A stretch of 64,000 nt of DNA from Thalassotalea sp. 273M-4 (GTDB lineage Bacteria > Pseudomonadota > Gammaproteobacteria > Enterobacterales > Alteromonadaceae). The translations under genes and the position numbers were made by a program. Shown here in pieces: positions 8,192 through 17,550 of the stretch (positions within the stretch are counted from its first letter, which is position 1; every line of letters starts with the position of its first letter). Location of the stretch: the NCBI RefSeq assembly GCF_041410465.1, contig NZ_CP166961.1, positions 2,356,001-2,420,000 on the forward strand, given 5' to 3'. The notes beneath the pieces are model-generated. The model did no database searches and was not told where the DNA came from. It saw only the letters and a program-made list of their open reading frames with translations.

Positions 8192-9179
8192 GCTCGCCTT
8201 AACATCAGCATCCAGTGCATTATTATTGCTCATCTTTTGCGCCATTGCGTCAATTGTTGGCGCCATTGGCTTTGGGGTTAATGTCATTGACCATCAACAA
8301 GTTTGGCAATGTTTAATACACCAGTGTGACAAACCCGTTTATCAAACCATCTTATTTGATATCAGACTCCCTAGGGTGTTGGTTGGTTTTATGGCCGGTG
8401 CGGGGTTAGCCATAGCCGGTGCGTTAATGCAAAACGTTACTCGCAATCCTCTTGCCGACCCTTACTTATTTGGCATTGTTGCCGGTGCAGGTTTAGGTGC
8501 AACCATAGCAACTTTATTACCACAACACTTACAGGCAGTGTCTATGCCACTGGCTGCGTTTATCGGGGCCCTTGTTGCGGTTAGCTTGGTTGTGATGGTG
8601 GTGGTAAATCAGAATTGGCGACGCATATCGCATTTATTGTTGGCAGGGGTTGCGGTGTCATTTCTTCTAAGCTCGATTACCAGCTTTATTTTATATACCG
8701 GTGATGCTTTCTCTGCTAACCGAGTGATATTTTGGCTTATGGGGTCATTAACCCGAACCGATTATGTCACTCTGTTATTAATTGGCAGCGTGGTCAGTAT
8801 GGTTATGCTGATAGCGTTGGCATTGGCGCGTCAACTTGATGCCTTGTTGCTCAGTGATGAAAGTGCCAGAACTCTCGGGGTTAATGTGAATGCATTGCGC
8901 ATTATTATTTTAGTGTTATCTGCCGCTAGCACCGCCGTTATTGTCGCTTATTGTGGTGGCATTGGCTTTGTTGGGCTTATGATCCCTCATATGGTTAGAA
9001 CCTTTGTCGGCATTACCAACCGCCGTTTACTTATCGGCTCGGCATTACTGGGTGGTTGCTTTTTGGTTTGGGTCGATGTTTTAGCGCGAACCATGTTAGC
9101 CGGACAAGAAATCCCGATAGGGGTGATCACATCTGCCATTGGTAGCGTGTTCTTTTTATTGTTAATGCGAAAAATGTAA
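8184..9179 (+). CDS. btuC: Vitamin B12 ABC transporter, permease
   Basis: A 331-aa FecCD-family permease with about ten hydrophobic segments. The internal start ATG at 8184 (MPKLALTSASSALLLL) is preferred over upstream in-frame codons because GTGGAGG lies just before it and because it overlaps the btuD end by 8 bases. The family motifs RLPRVLVGFMAGAGLAIAG and IGFVGLMIPHMVR are visible, the latter forming the coupling-helix region that contacts BtuD. It forms the inner-membrane channel of the cobalamin importer. Confidence 0.92.
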   Translation: MPKLALTSASSALLLLIFCAIASIVGAIGFGVNVIDHQQVWQCLIHQCDKPVYQTILFDIRLPRVLVGFMAGAGLAIAGALMQNVTRNPLADPYLFGIVAGAGLGATIATLLPQHLQAVSMPLAAFIGALVAVSLVVMVVVNQNWRRISHLLLAGVAVSFLLSSITSFILYTGDAFSANRVIFWLMGSLTRTDYVTLLLIGSVVSMVMLIALALARQLDALLLSDESARTLGVNVNALRIIILVLSAASTAVIVAYCGGIGFVGLMIPHMVRTFVGITNRRLLIGSALLGGCFLVWVDVLARTMLAGQEIPIGVITSAIGSVFFLLLMRKM

Positions 9180-9280
9180 TAACAGCTATGCCCTTTGCAT
9201 TTTTAATACAGAAAACTTTAAGCGCAAGATAGCGATAGATAACACTTTGCTTTAGGCAAAAGCACATAATAGGATAAAAA

Positions 9281-9892
9281 ATGGTTGATACAAACAACAC
9301 ACAGAAACAGCAAAAACATCAGCAGCGTCAGCAAAAACTAAAAGAAAAAGTGGATCAGCGCATTCAAAATGCCACCGCAGAAAAAGGCTTAATGCTGGTC
9401 ATCACCGGTAATGGCAAAGGCAAAAGCACCTCTGGCTTTGGCACCGTGGCTCGCGCTGTAGGACATGGTTTAAAGGCCAGCGTGGTGCAATTTATAAAAG
9501 GCAACTGGGATTGTGGCGAACGTAATTTGTTGGAGCAACATGGGGTCAGTTTTTCGGTAATGGCGACCGGCTTTACTTGGGAAACCCAAAACAAAGAAGC
9601 CGATACCATGGCAGCCCAAACCACCTGGCAAGATGCCAAAGCCTTATTGGCCGATAACAGTATAGACTTAGTGTTACTCGATGAAATCACCTACATGGTT
9701 GCCTATGGCTATATCGACTTAGACGATGTCGTTAATGCATTAAACAATCGCCCAGAGCATCAACATGTGATCTTAACCGGGCGTGGCTGTCACCGAAAAT
9801 TAATTGAGATGGCCGATACCGTATCAGAAGTACAATCAATTAAACATGCCTTTGATAACGGCATCAAGGCGCAAGCCGGAATCGACTGGTAA
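9281..9892 (+). CDS. cobO: Cob(I)alamin adenosyltransferase, CobA/CobO type
   Basis: A 203-aa cytoplasmic enzyme that transfers the 5'-deoxyadenosyl group of ATP to cob(I)alamin or corrinoids, converting imported corrinoid to the coenzyme form. The P-loop GNGKGKST is at residues 43-50; RAVGHGL and VQFIKGNW follow, and LVLLDEITY is the Walker B-like segment, all characteristic of the family. A glutamine- and lysine-rich N-terminal extension (residues 5-27) may form a short helix. It sits between btuC and btuF in the B12 operon, so uptake and activation are co-regulated. Confidence 0.93.
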   Translation: MVDTNNTQKQQKHQQRQQKLKEKVDQRIQNATAEKGLMLVITGNGKGKSTSGFGTVARAVGHGLKASVVQFIKGNWDCGERNLLEQHGVSFSVMATGFTWETQNKEADTMAAQTTWQDAKALLADNSIDLVLLDEITYMVAYGYIDLDDVVNALNNRPEHQHVILTGRGCHRKLIEMADTVSEVQSIKHAFDNGIKAQAGIDW

Positions 9893-9897
9893 CCCCT

Positions 9898-10794
9898 ATG
9901 AAACGCATTAGGTCAATACTCTTACTTGTATCTTGTGGCTTATGGTTAAGCGTTGGGCTTTTGGCTAAAACAAGCTTTGCCCAAAATAACCCTATCCCTG
10001 AAGCAGGCTATAAGCGTATTATCACCCTCGCCCCGCATGTTGTTGAAATGTTATTTTCACTTGGGGTTGGCTCTCGTATTGTCGGGACCAGTGAATATTC
10101 TGATTTTCCTAAACAAGCATTAAGCATTACTAAAGTGGGGAATTACGCAGGATTAAGCATTGAACACATACTGACATTAGAGCCCGACTTGGTTATCGCT
10201 TGGAAAACCGGTACGCCTGAAGGGGATTTGCAACGCCTAAAAGATCTTGGCATTAAGGTGATTTATTCCCACCCACAGCAGCTAAGCGATATTGCCAAAG
10301 AGTTGCGCATGTTAGGTTCATTGACCAATACCCAAACCAAAGCAGAACAATTGGCCGGTGAGTTTGAACAGCAACTGCAAGAGCTAAAGCATCAATACCA
10401 AGGTAAAAACCAAATCAGGGTATTTTACGAGCTTTGGTCTAAGCCGGTCACCACCATTGCAGGGCATGCTTGGCCACAGCAACATTTAAATATTTGCGCG
10501 GCTGAAAATCCATTTAAAGCCATGGCAAACGACTACCCGCAAGTTAATTTAGAGCAAGTGTTGCTGTCTAACCCGCAAGTGATCATTGTGCCCACAACAA
10601 AAGGCACATCACACCCAGAGAGGATTGACTGGTCACAATACCCCGAGCTTGATGCCAGCAAACACCAGCAGTTCATTACGCCCGATGCCGATATTTTACA
10701 TCGCATGAGTTTGCGATTATTACCCGAGTTAAGCACGCTTTGCCAAGCTTTAGATAACAGTCGAATGTATTATCAAAAACAAGCGAAACAATAA
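9898..10794 (+). CDS. btuF: Cobalamin-binding periplasmic protein
   Basis: A 298-aa class III solute-binding protein with a Sec signal peptide (residues 1-28, cleavage after TSFA). The mature part begins with the domain start YKRIITLAPHVVEMLFSLG and has VGNYAGLSIEHILTLEPDLVIAW, the usual pattern of BtuF/FecB-type carriers with a rigid inter-lobe helix. It would capture cobalamin released by BtuB and deliver it to BtuCD. The start lies 5 bases after the cobO stop; the cobO C-terminal region probably supplies the ribosome binding site. Confidence 0.9.
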   Translation: MKRIRSILLLVSCGLWLSVGLLAKTSFAQNNPIPEAGYKRIITLAPHVVEMLFSLGVGSRIVGTSEYSDFPKQALSITKVGNYAGLSIEHILTLEPDLVIAWKTGTPEGDLQRLKDLGIKVIYSHPQQLSDIAKELRMLGSLTNTQTKAEQLAGEFEQQLQELKHQYQGKNQIRVFYELWSKPVTTIAGHAWPQQHLNICAAENPFKAMANDYPQVNLEQVLLSNPQVIIVPTTKGTSHPERIDWSQYPELDASKHQQFITPDADILHRMSLRLLPELSTLCQALDNSRMYYQKQAKQ

Positions 10795-10805
10795 TTTGTA
10801 AATCT

Positions 10806-10834
10806 TGAGGCTGAGCTACAGCCTCATCTCTTTT
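10806..10834 (+). terminator. Probable terminator of the btuDC-cobO-btuF operon
   Basis: GAGGCTG and CAGCCTC form a hairpin separated by a short loop and followed by ATCTCTTTT. It is directly upstream of the second riboswitch. Confidence 0.55.
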
Positions 10835-10983
10835 CGTTAAGGTATTTACGTTTAAAGTAAATAAATTGTTGGTTTAAACCAACAAGGATTGGGAAATTGG
10901 TAAAGTCCAATGCTGCCCCCGCAACGGTGATGTGAAACAAGCTTTTGCTAAGTATTCACTCAGCCCGGAGACCAGCCTTAACG
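10835..10983 (+). ncRNA. Cobalamin riboswitch 2 (upstream of btuB)
   Basis: P1 is a perfect 8-bp helix, CGTTAAGG (10835-10842) with CCTTAACG (10976-10983). The core reads GGGAAATTGGTAAAGTCC, then CTGCCCCCGCAACGGTGATG, then CAGCCCGGAGACCAGCC, all hallmark cobalamin riboswitch segments. Downstream, GGTGC (10999-11003) and GCGCC (11009-11013) form a small hairpin followed by TTTT, which could be an attenuator or a ribosome-binding-site blocker just before the btuB start. Confidence 0.95.
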
Positions 10984-11028
10984 TAACACTAATACTGAGG
11001 TGCGGTGGGCGCCTTTTGTGAGGATATA

Positions 11029-12930
11029 ATGAAAAAAACAATTATCGCGACAACCCTATCCGCCCTGCTCATTAGCAGTTTCTCAGCTATTTCGCAGCCA
11101 ACCACTGAGGTGGATGAACATATTCTGATCTCAGCGAATCGCTCAAAGCAACAACAATTTAGTGCTTTATCGGCCAATGCCATTATTGAACAAACGCAAA
11201 TTGAAGCATTGCAGGTAAATAATATAAGTGAGTTACTCAATACCATTGCGGGTATTCATGTAGTAAACCAAGGTGGGGCTGGGCAAAACACCTCGCTGTT
11301 TTTGCGCGGGTCAAATTTCAATCAAACCTTAATATTGGTTGATGGTATTCGCATTGGCTCGGCCAGTTTAGGTGCGAGTAATTTATCCAACATATCACCT
11401 AGTCAAATTGAACGCATTGAAGTTATTAAAGGCCCCAGAGCGGCTCTTTGGGGAAGTGACGCTATTGGAGGCGTCATCCAAATATTTACCAAACAGTATC
11501 AACACGGCGAGGGTTCACTGCGCTTAGGCATAGGCTCCCATCATTTAAAATTGGCTGATGCCGCCGTTGGCTTAGGCAGCGATGAACATCAACTTTCCCT
11601 GTCTTTGTCGACAGAAAGCTCAACTGGCTTTAATGCTTATAGCACCGATGAGTTGCCCTACGATATTAACGAGCCTGATAAAGACGGTTATGACCGCCTC
11701 AGTTTTGCCCTATCTGGCACAAGCAAACTCAATGATTTACTACACCTAGAATTAGTTGGGCGTTATGACGATGGTCTTAGCGAATATGATGCTTCATACC
11801 CCGACAGTCCTTGTTGGGATGATGTGAGTAACGTGTGCCCTAGCTATTATGCGAATAAAGAAGCGCATGAAAATTATTCACTGAAGGTTGCAAGTGTTTT
11901 TCAAAACGACAAAATCACCTCAACCTTAAGTTTGGCGACGATTCAAGATAAGGCCGAAACCTTTGGCAATGGCATTAGAAAAGCGGATGCCGAACAGGTT
12001 ACAACCAAGCGCCAGCAAGTAAGTTTTATTAATCAATATCGTTTTAGTTCAAACCTAAGCAGCAACCTAGGTATGGATTATTATCGCGAACAGGTGTCCA
12101 CCAATACCGACCAAGACAGTTGGCTTGAAGGCTTTCAAAGCTGGACAAAAGACCATCGAGATGTAAAAGCGCTGTTTTTACAAACTCAATACCAATATGC
12201 CAAAGTGCTCTTAGAAGGGGCGCTTCGTTATGATGATGTACAAGGCGTGGGGAATGAAACCACCTATAACGCATCCATAGGTTATCAACTTTCGCCTAAT
12301 TGGTTATTTGCTATCAGCCGAAGCAGTGGGTTTAAAGCGCCTACTTTTAACGACTTATATTGGCCTGGTTCTGGCAATGCCAATTTAGCGCCCGAAAAAG
12401 TTAGTAATAGCGAAGTGCTTATTCGCCATCGTTTTAATCAGGGCCAATTAGAATTTAGCGCTTTTGACTCAAAAATAAAAAATTTAATTGCTTGGGCACC
12501 TAATGCTAATGGCTTATGGCAACCCGATAACATCAATAGCGCGCATATTAACGGCGTTGAATTTAGCGCCAACGCCAACTGGCTTGCGCTACAGCACCAA
12601 ATCGCACTAACCTATTTAGATACAAAAGATAACGCAACGGGTGAGCCTTTGTTACGTCGCCCTAAATGGAGTGCCAATTATAGCGCCAGTTACCAATGGC
12701 AAAAGCTCACCCTAACCGGTTTACTAAACTATCGCGACAAAAGCTTAGACTCTGCTGGCACAATATTAAAAAGTTATACCTTAATGGATGTTAGTTTAGG
12801 CTATTCTTTAATGCCTAATACCCAAGTAAATCTAGCGTTTAAAAATATCTTTGATAAAACCTATGAAAATGCTAAGCATTATGTTGCCGATGGTCGTCAT
12901 TATAAAATGAGCATAAACTACATATTCTGA
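11029..12930 (+). CDS. btuB: TonB-dependent vitamin B12 outer-membrane receptor
   Basis: A 633-aa TonB-dependent receptor. ATG at 11029 is chosen because it begins a clean signal peptide (MKKTIIATTLSALLISSFSA) and is preceded by GTGAGGA; an upstream GTG at 11005 would place the signal internally. After the signal comes a TonB-box-like DEHILISANRS, the plug domain (LNTIAGIHV, LFLRGSNFNQTLILVDGIR, IEVIKGPRAALWGSDAIGG) and a beta-barrel ending in a terminal Phe (SINYIF). Riboswitch 2 immediately upstream identifies the substrate as a corrinoid. Confidence 0.93.
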   Translation: MKKTIIATTLSALLISSFSAISQPTTEVDEHILISANRSKQQQFSALSANAIIEQTQIEALQVNNISELLNTIAGIHVVNQGGAGQNTSLFLRGSNFNQTLILVDGIRIGSASLGASNLSNISPSQIERIEVIKGPRAALWGSDAIGGVIQIFTKQYQHGEGSLRLGIGSHHLKLADAAVGLGSDEHQLSLSLSTESSTGFNAYSTDELPYDINEPDKDGYDRLSFALSGTSKLNDLLHLELVGRYDDGLSEYDASYPDSPCWDDVSNVCPSYYANKEAHENYSLKVASVFQNDKITSTLSLATIQDKAETFGNGIRKADAEQVTTKRQQVSFINQYRFSSNLSSNLGMDYYREQVSTNTDQDSWLEGFQSWTKDHRDVKALFLQTQYQYAKVLLEGALRYDDVQGVGNETTYNASIGYQLSPNWLFAISRSSGFKAPTFNDLYWPGSGNANLAPEKVSNSEVLIRHRFNQGQLEFSAFDSKIKNLIAWAPNANGLWQPDNINSAHINGVEFSANANWLALQHQIALTYLDTKDNATGEPLLRRPKWSANYSASYQWQKLTLTGLLNYRDKSLDSAGTILKSYTLMDVSLGYSLMPNTQVNLAFKNIFDKTYENAKHYVADGRHYKMSINYIF

Positions 12931-12992
12931 TCTTAAGAACCTTTAGCTTTTCTAACTTTATCTTTCTCAGCATAGTTAGGTACAATAAAAAA

Positions 12993-13014
12993 CCTCAGCG
13001 AGAATTCGTTGAGG
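12993..13014 (-). terminator. Hairpin with a U-tract on the minus strand between btuB and ltaE
   Basis: CCTCAGCGAG and CTCGCTGAGG-type arms pair (CCTCAACGAATTCTCGCTGAGG on the minus strand, broken here as CCTCAACGAA and TTCTCGCTGAGG), followed by TTTTTT on that strand only. No minus-strand gene lies upstream, so the target transcript is unclear. It could also weakly terminate btuB. Confidence 0.4.
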
Positions 13015-13051
13015 TGTTCATTACAAATTACATAAAAGGTGCCGCAAACCT

Positions 13052-14056
13052 ATGATAGATTTTCGTTCAGATACCGTAACCAAACCAAGCCAAGCGATGT
13101 TAGATGCCATGATAAGCGCTGACGTTGGCGACGATGTGTACGGAGACGACCCTACAGTAAACGCCTTACAACAACGATTAGCCAAAATGACCGGTTTTGA
13201 AGCGGCATTAATGGTAAATTCGGGCACTCAATCTAACCTTTGTGGCTTGCTCGCACATTGTGATCGTGGTGATGAATATATAGTAGGGCAAGGTTATCAT
13301 ACCTATCTTTATGAAGCCGGAGGCGCGGCGGTATTAGGCTCAGTTGTCCCCCAACCTATAGCGGTTGAAGACTCAGGCGAGCTCTGCTTTGACAAAATCA
13401 AAGCGGTGATCAAAGAAGACGATGCTCACTTTGCAAAAACCCGTTTATTATCGCTTGAAAATACCCACTGCGGAAAAGTGATATCCCTTGATTATTTTAA
13501 ACAAGCGCGCGTTTTTGCCGATAAACACAACCTTAAAATCCATCTTGATGGTGCGCGCATTTTCAATGCGTTAACTGAGCTTAACATTGATTTGGCCACC
13601 ATCTGTCAATATGTAGACTCGATTTCCATTTGTTTTTCAAAAGGCTTAGGCACCCCAATGGGCTCGGTATTATGTGGCTCAGAAGGTTTTATAAAACGCG
13701 CCCATCGCATTCGTAAAATGGTGGGCGGTGGTACTCGCCAAGCAGGATTAATCGCCAAAGCCATGGACTATGCGCTTGATCATAACATCGAGCGTATTAA
13801 AGACGATCATAGCAATGCCAAACTATTGGCGGCTTTATTATCTGATAACGCAAAACTGAATGTCACCAAGCCACAAACCAATATGGTTTATGCAAAGGTA
13901 GATGACAGCATCGAGCCAAATTGGTTAAAACAAGAACTCGCTAAACAAGGAATTTTAATTTCAGCAGGGCAAACCTTGCGCTTAGTCACTCATTTAGACA
14001 TTAGCGAAGAAGATATTCGTTTTATTGCGAAAGTGTTAAATCAGTTGGTTGTTTAA
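13052..14056 (+). CDS. ltaE: Low-specificity L-threonine aldolase
   Basis: A 334-aa PLP enzyme that cleaves L-threonine and L-allo-threonine to glycine and acetaldehyde. It starts MIDFRSDTVTKPSQAMLDAM and has DDVYGDDPTVNALQ and the PLP-lysine segment ISICFSKGLGTPMGS (about residue 197), followed by RKMVGGGTRQAG, all standard for LtaE. The ribosome binding site AAGGTG is present. A strong terminator follows, so it is probably monocistronic. Confidence 0.94.
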   Translation: MIDFRSDTVTKPSQAMLDAMISADVGDDVYGDDPTVNALQQRLAKMTGFEAALMVNSGTQSNLCGLLAHCDRGDEYIVGQGYHTYLYEAGGAAVLGSVVPQPIAVEDSGELCFDKIKAVIKEDDAHFAKTRLLSLENTHCGKVISLDYFKQARVFADKHNLKIHLDGARIFNALTELNIDLATICQYVDSISICFSKGLGTPMGSVLCGSEGFIKRAHRIRKMVGGGTRQAGLIAKAMDYALDHNIERIKDDHSNAKLLAALLSDNAKLNVTKPQTNMVYAKVDDSIEPNWLKQELAKQGILISAGQTLRLVTHLDISEEDIRFIAKVLNQLVV

Positions 14057-14061
14057 ATTTC

Positions 14062-14107
14062 AAAAGGGGCGGCGACACATGAGTCTCATTTGTCACTGCC
14101 CCTTTTT
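14062..14107 (+). terminator. Intrinsic terminator of ltaE
   Basis: A long hairpin: AAAAGGGGC with GCCCCTTTTT as outer arms and GACA/TGTC inside. The poly-A/poly-T symmetry may let it serve the convergent astB gene too. Confidence 0.85.
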
Positions 14108-14133
14108 GTATTTAGCTAGTTCTGTTTTAAACG

Positions 14134-15483
14134 TTACCTTTGCTGGAAACGATACACCGAACCAATGTTTAAAATTTGGGTCAGCTCGTCTAACGCGGTA
14201 CGCGACTCCATGATTAAATTTGGATCACGTAAGTCGTTATAGGTTAATTGTTCACGATAGTGTTTATTTACCCATGTCGTTAATGTGGCGTATAACTCGT
14301 CACTCATTAAACAATTTGGATTAACCGCAGCGCGTTCTTGTTCGGTTAATGCTACGCGAAGGCGCAAACATGCAGGCCCGCCACCGTTTTTCATACTTTC
14401 ATTTACATCAAAGTATTTCACTTGTTTAATTGGTGTATTTAAGGTGACAAGCTCATCTAAATAGGCTTTAACTCTTGGGTTTTCATAACAGTGCATCGGG
14501 GCAATAATGGCCATCGTGCCATCTTGCAAGGTAATGATTTGAGTGTTAAACAAATAAGTGTTCACACAATCTTCTACCGACACCTGCTCGGTTTTAACGT
14601 TTATAACATGAAGCTCTTGGCCTGTGGTTTTAGCAAACTTGTCAGTTAATTCATTAACAAACTGCGCTTGGTTTAAAAACGCTTGCTCGTGTGAAAACAA
14701 CACATTTTGATTGCCCACGCTTATTACATCATTATGGAAAACGCCTTGGTCAATCACATCTGGATTTTGTTGAACATACACCACATTGTCATCTTGTAAG
14801 CCATGCAAGCGAGCAATGGCTTGACTGGCTTCCAATGTTTGCCGTGCAGGGTATTTTTTTGGCATCGGCATATTAGAATTAAAGGCGTATTTACCAAAGG
14901 TGAAAATCTCTACCCCTTTTTTGCCATACTCGTCACATAAACGGGTATGATTGGCCGCCCCTTCGTCACCAAAATGGTCGTTATCGTTTAAGTGTAAATG
15001 GTGATTAAAATGGTTTTCATCATTAAACACCGCCTTTAAAATATTGCCGGTGGTGTCTGGCTCTAATGAACGGTGAAACTTATTGGTTAAGTTTGCTGGA
15101 GTAAAGTGTACTTTGCTATCTTTAGTATCGCCAGATGGCGATACAGTCGCCGCATTGGCAGTCCACATGCTTGAAGCACTACAACATGCCGACAATATAC
15201 TAGGTGAAAACTTATGCGCTTGCTCTAGGACATTGGCATCAGAGCCTGAAAAACCTAAACGACGAAGTGAAAAAATATCAGGACGCTCTTGCGGTGCGAA
15301 TACCCCCTGCGTCATACCTAAATCGTGTAATGCTTTCATCTTAGCCAAGCCTTGTAATGCCGCACTTTTCGGGCTTGATACATCATTGGCATTTAATTTA
15401 GAGGCTACGTTCCCTTCTGACAATCCAGCATAATTATGGGTAGGTCCCACTAAACCGTCAAAATTTGCTTCAAAACTTTTCAC
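14134..15483 (-). CDS. astB: N-succinylarginine dihydrolase
   Basis: A 449-aa enzyme (E. coli AstB is 447 aa) that hydrolyses N2-succinylarginine to succinylornithine, CO2 and ammonia, the second step of the arginine succinyltransferase pathway. Family segments are [15 protein letters not shown] at the N-terminus, [28 protein letters not shown], and [15 protein letters not shown] with the catalytic Cys near the C-terminus. The start is GTG at 15483 with GGGAG upstream. No other ast gene is adjacent, so the gene stands outside an astCADBE operon; the rest must be elsewhere. Confidence 0.94.
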   Translation of the reverse strand: MKSFEANFDGLVGPTHNYAGLSEGNVASKLNANDVSSPKSAALQGLAKMKALHDLGMTQGVFAPQERPDIFSLRRLGFSGSDANVLEQAHKFSPSILSACCSASSMWTANAATVSPSGDTKDSKVHFTPANLTNKFHRSLEPDTTGNILKAVFNDENHFNHHLHLNDNDHFGDEGAANHTRLCDEYGKKGVEIFTFGKYAFNSNMPMPKKYPARQTLEASQAIARLHGLQDDNVVYVQQNPDVIDQGVFHNDVISVGNQNVLFSHEQAFLNQAQFVNELTDKFAKTTGQELHVINVKTEQVSVEDCVNTYLFNTQIITLQDGTMAIIAPMHCYENPRVKAYLDELVTLNTPIKQVKYFDVNESMKNGGGPACLRLRVALTEQERAAVNPNCLMSDELYATLTTWVNKHYREQLTYNDLRDPNLIMESRTALDELTQILNIGSVYRFQQR

Positions 15484-15594
15484 TTCTTTCTCCCTTTATC
15501 ATTTTTATGGCTGTTATTGTAACGACTTTGAGCCTAGAGTAAATGGCTTAAAACAGGGCTGAAAAGATAAATTTACCTTTTTGTTAATTACTTG

Positions 15595-15623
15595 TTGACA
15601 TTAAACGGTAAACGAATTAAATA
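15595..15623 (+). promoter_or_regulatory. Promoter of the ilv leader and ilvIH
   Basis: A perfect -35 TTGACA (15595-15600), a 17-base spacer and TAAATA (15618-15623) as -10. Transcription would start about 25 bases before the leader peptide. Confidence 0.65.
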
Positions 15624-15654
15624 TAAATCAAGCATTAGCAAATATTCATTAATC

Positions 15655-15723
15655 ATGGCAAACATTCTTTCAATCATTAACGTCCTGCTGGTCGTGGTTT
15701 TATTACCAAGGCATAGGGTTTGA
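15655..15723 (+). CDS. ilvIH leader peptide (22 aa)
   Basis: The frame ATG at 15655 to TGA at 15721 encodes MANILSIINV followed by LLVVVLLPRHRV. Fourteen of 22 residues are Ile, Leu or Val, including the run VLLVVVLL (residues 10-17). This is the composition of branched-chain amino acid attenuator peptides such as IlvL. It lies between a strong promoter and a strong terminator hairpin ahead of ilvI. Ribosome stalling at the Leu/Val run when charged tRNAs are scarce should prevent the terminator. The gene is too short for most annotation pipelines. No strong ribosome binding site is obvious. Confidence 0.85.
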   Translation: MANILSIINVLLVVVLLPRHRV

Positions 15724-15755
15724 TTGAATAAACGAATAACGCATAAAAATTCATT

Positions 15756-15792
15756 AAAACCCTCGCCTAACAAGCCGAGGGTTTTATTTTTT
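15756..15792 (+). terminator. Attenuator terminator upstream of ilvI
   Basis: Perfect 10-bp arms AAAACCCTCG (15756-15765) and CGAGGGTTTT (15776-15785) with a 10-base loop, followed by ATTTTTT. It sits 33 bases after the leader stop codon and 34 bases before the ilvI start. Confidence 0.9.
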
Positions 15793-15825
15793 CCGGGTGT
15801 GAAAATTTAAAAAAAAGGCAAAAAA

Positions 15826-17550
15826 ATGACAGAACAAACGTTTTCAGGCGCTGATTTACTGATAAAAGCATTAGCGGAACTAAATGTTGAACACATTTTT
15901 GGTTATCCGGGCGGTTCGGTTCTGGATATTTATGATGCTATTTTTAGGCAAGACAAAGTCAATCATATTTTGGTACGACATGAACAGGCAGCGACCCATA
16001 TGGCCGATGGCTACACCCGTGCTACCGGCAAAACTGGCGTGGTATTAGCAACCTCAGGTCCGGGCAATACAAATTGCATCACTGGAATAGCGACTGCTTA
16101 TATGGACTCTATTCCAATGGTGTTATTAGCTGGACAAGTCGCCTCTAACTTAATTGGTGGCGATGCTTTTCAAGAAACCGATATTGTCGGTTGTTCACGC
16201 CCCATAGTTAAACACAGCTTTAACTGTCGAACGGTAAAAGATCTGCCTAATATATTAGCAAAAGCCTTTTACTTAGCCGAAACAGGTCGGCCCGGACCGG
16301 TTGTCGTTGAGTTACCAAAAGACATTTTAATCCCCGAGAATAGCGCCCCATTCGTTCTTGAAAAAGACGTTCAAATTCGCTCTTACAACCCCAATGTAAA
16401 AGGTCACAGTAAGCAAATCCGCAAAGCGATAAAAACCATCGTTAACGCCGAACGCTTAGTTGTTTATACTGGGGGCGGTATAATTATTGCCAATGCGGCA
16501 GAAAAGTTAACGGCCTTAGTTGAACGTTTAAATGCTCCCTGTACCAATACCTTAATGGGGCTTGGTGGTCTTAGTGGTTTGCATAAAAACTTTTTGGGCA
16601 TGTTGGGCATGCATGGCTCGGTTGAAGCGAACAAAGCGATGGCACATGCCGATGTGATCTTAGCCCTTGGTGCCCGTTTTGATGATCGGGTTACCAACAA
16701 AGTTGAAAAGTTTTGTCCAAATGCAACCATAATTCATGTAGACATTGACCCAACCTCGATTTCAAAAACCGTTAATGCTCATATCCCTATTGTCGGGCTA
16801 GTCGATGTGGTAATAGACCAGCTCATGAAAGGCTTAGACGATATTGGTTTTGAAACCTGTAGCGACCGTTACCAGTTATGGTGGCAACAAATAGAACAGT
16901 GGCGAGCGTTAAAAAGTTTTAGTTACGAGCCCTCTGAGACGGTTATTAAACCTCAACAAGTGGTTGAAGCAATATACAAACACACCAGTGGCGATGCTTA
17001 CGTATGCTCTGATGTTGGCCAACATCAAATGTTTGCCGCCCAATATTATCCATTTAAAAAACCACGCCAGTGGATTAACTCGGGTGGCTTAGGCACCATG
17101 GGGTTTGGCTTTCCTGCCGCAATGGGCGTTAAAGTCGCTTTTCCTGAAGCCGATGTGGTATGTATTACCGGTGATGGCTCTATTCAGATGAACATTCAAG
17201 AACTTAGCACCTGTTTACAATACAACTTACCCGTCGTTATTGTGTCGTTAAATAACCGCTCATTGGGCATGGTGCGCCAATGGCAAGATATGATTTACGG
17301 TGGGCGTCATGCCTCCTCTTATATGGAATCATTACCAGATTTTGTAAAATTAGTGGAAGCCTATGGTCATATCGGCATGCAAGTTAATCACCCAAGTGAG
17401 CTTGATGCGGCCATTAAAAAAGCGTTTTCAATAAAAGATCGTTTGGTGTTTGTCGACGTGTTAGTGGATGAGACCGAGCATGTTTACCCTATGCAGGTAC
17501 GTTTTGGTGCCGTAGATGACATGTGGTTAAAAAAAGGAGAGAAAGTATAA
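15826..17550 (+). CDS. ilvI: Acetolactate synthase III, large (catalytic) subunit
   Basis: A 574-aa ThDP- and FAD-dependent acetohydroxyacid synthase, the first common enzyme of valine, leucine and isoleucine synthesis. The N-terminal ThDP-activating Glu lies in [15 protein letters not shown], the FAD-binding domain is central (residues about 190-340), and the C-terminal ThDP-binding motif is [12 protein letters not shown]...NN. Its stop overlaps the ilvH start by one base (TAATG). It is placed under leader-peptide attenuation. The paired small subunit with two ACT-type regions supports the IlvI rather than the IlvB or IlvG type. Confidence 0.94.
   Translation: MTEQTFSGADLLIKALAELNVEHIFGYPGGSVLDIYDAIFRQDKVNHILVRHEQAATHMADGYTRATGKTGVVLATSGPGNTNCITGIATAYMDSIPMVLLAGQVASNLIGGDAFQETDIVGCSRPIVKHSFNCRTVKDLPNILAKAFYLAETGRPGPVVVELPKDILIPENSAPFVLEKDVQIRSYNPNVKGHSKQIRKAIKTIVNAERLVVYTGGGIIIANAAEKLTALVERLNAPCTNTLMGLGGLSGLHKNFLGMLGMHGSVEANKAMAHADVILALGARFDDRVTNKVEKFCPNATIIHVDIDPTSISKTVNAHIPIVGLVDVVIDQLMKGLDDIGFETCSDRYQLWWQQIEQWRALKSFSYEPSETVIKPQQVVEAIYKHTSGDAYVCSDVGQHQMFAAQYYPFKKPRQWINSGGLGTMGFGFPAAMGVKVAFPEADVVCITGDGSIQMNIQELSTCLQYNLPVVIVSLNNRSLGMVRQWQDMIYGGRHASSYMESLPDFVKLVEAYGHIGMQVNHPSELDAAIKKAFSIKDRLVFVDVLVDETEHVYPMQVRFGAVDDMWLKKGEKV

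Noticed and set aside
15588..15773. Minus-strand frame of 61 codons
   Set aside because: It is the shadow of the plus-strand ilv promoter, leader peptide and attenuator, and has no ribosome binding site.
15756..15785. Integron-type attC site (CCTAACAAG in the hairpin loop)
   Set aside because: The hairpin is a terminator in an attenuator; no second attC site or integrase is in the window.
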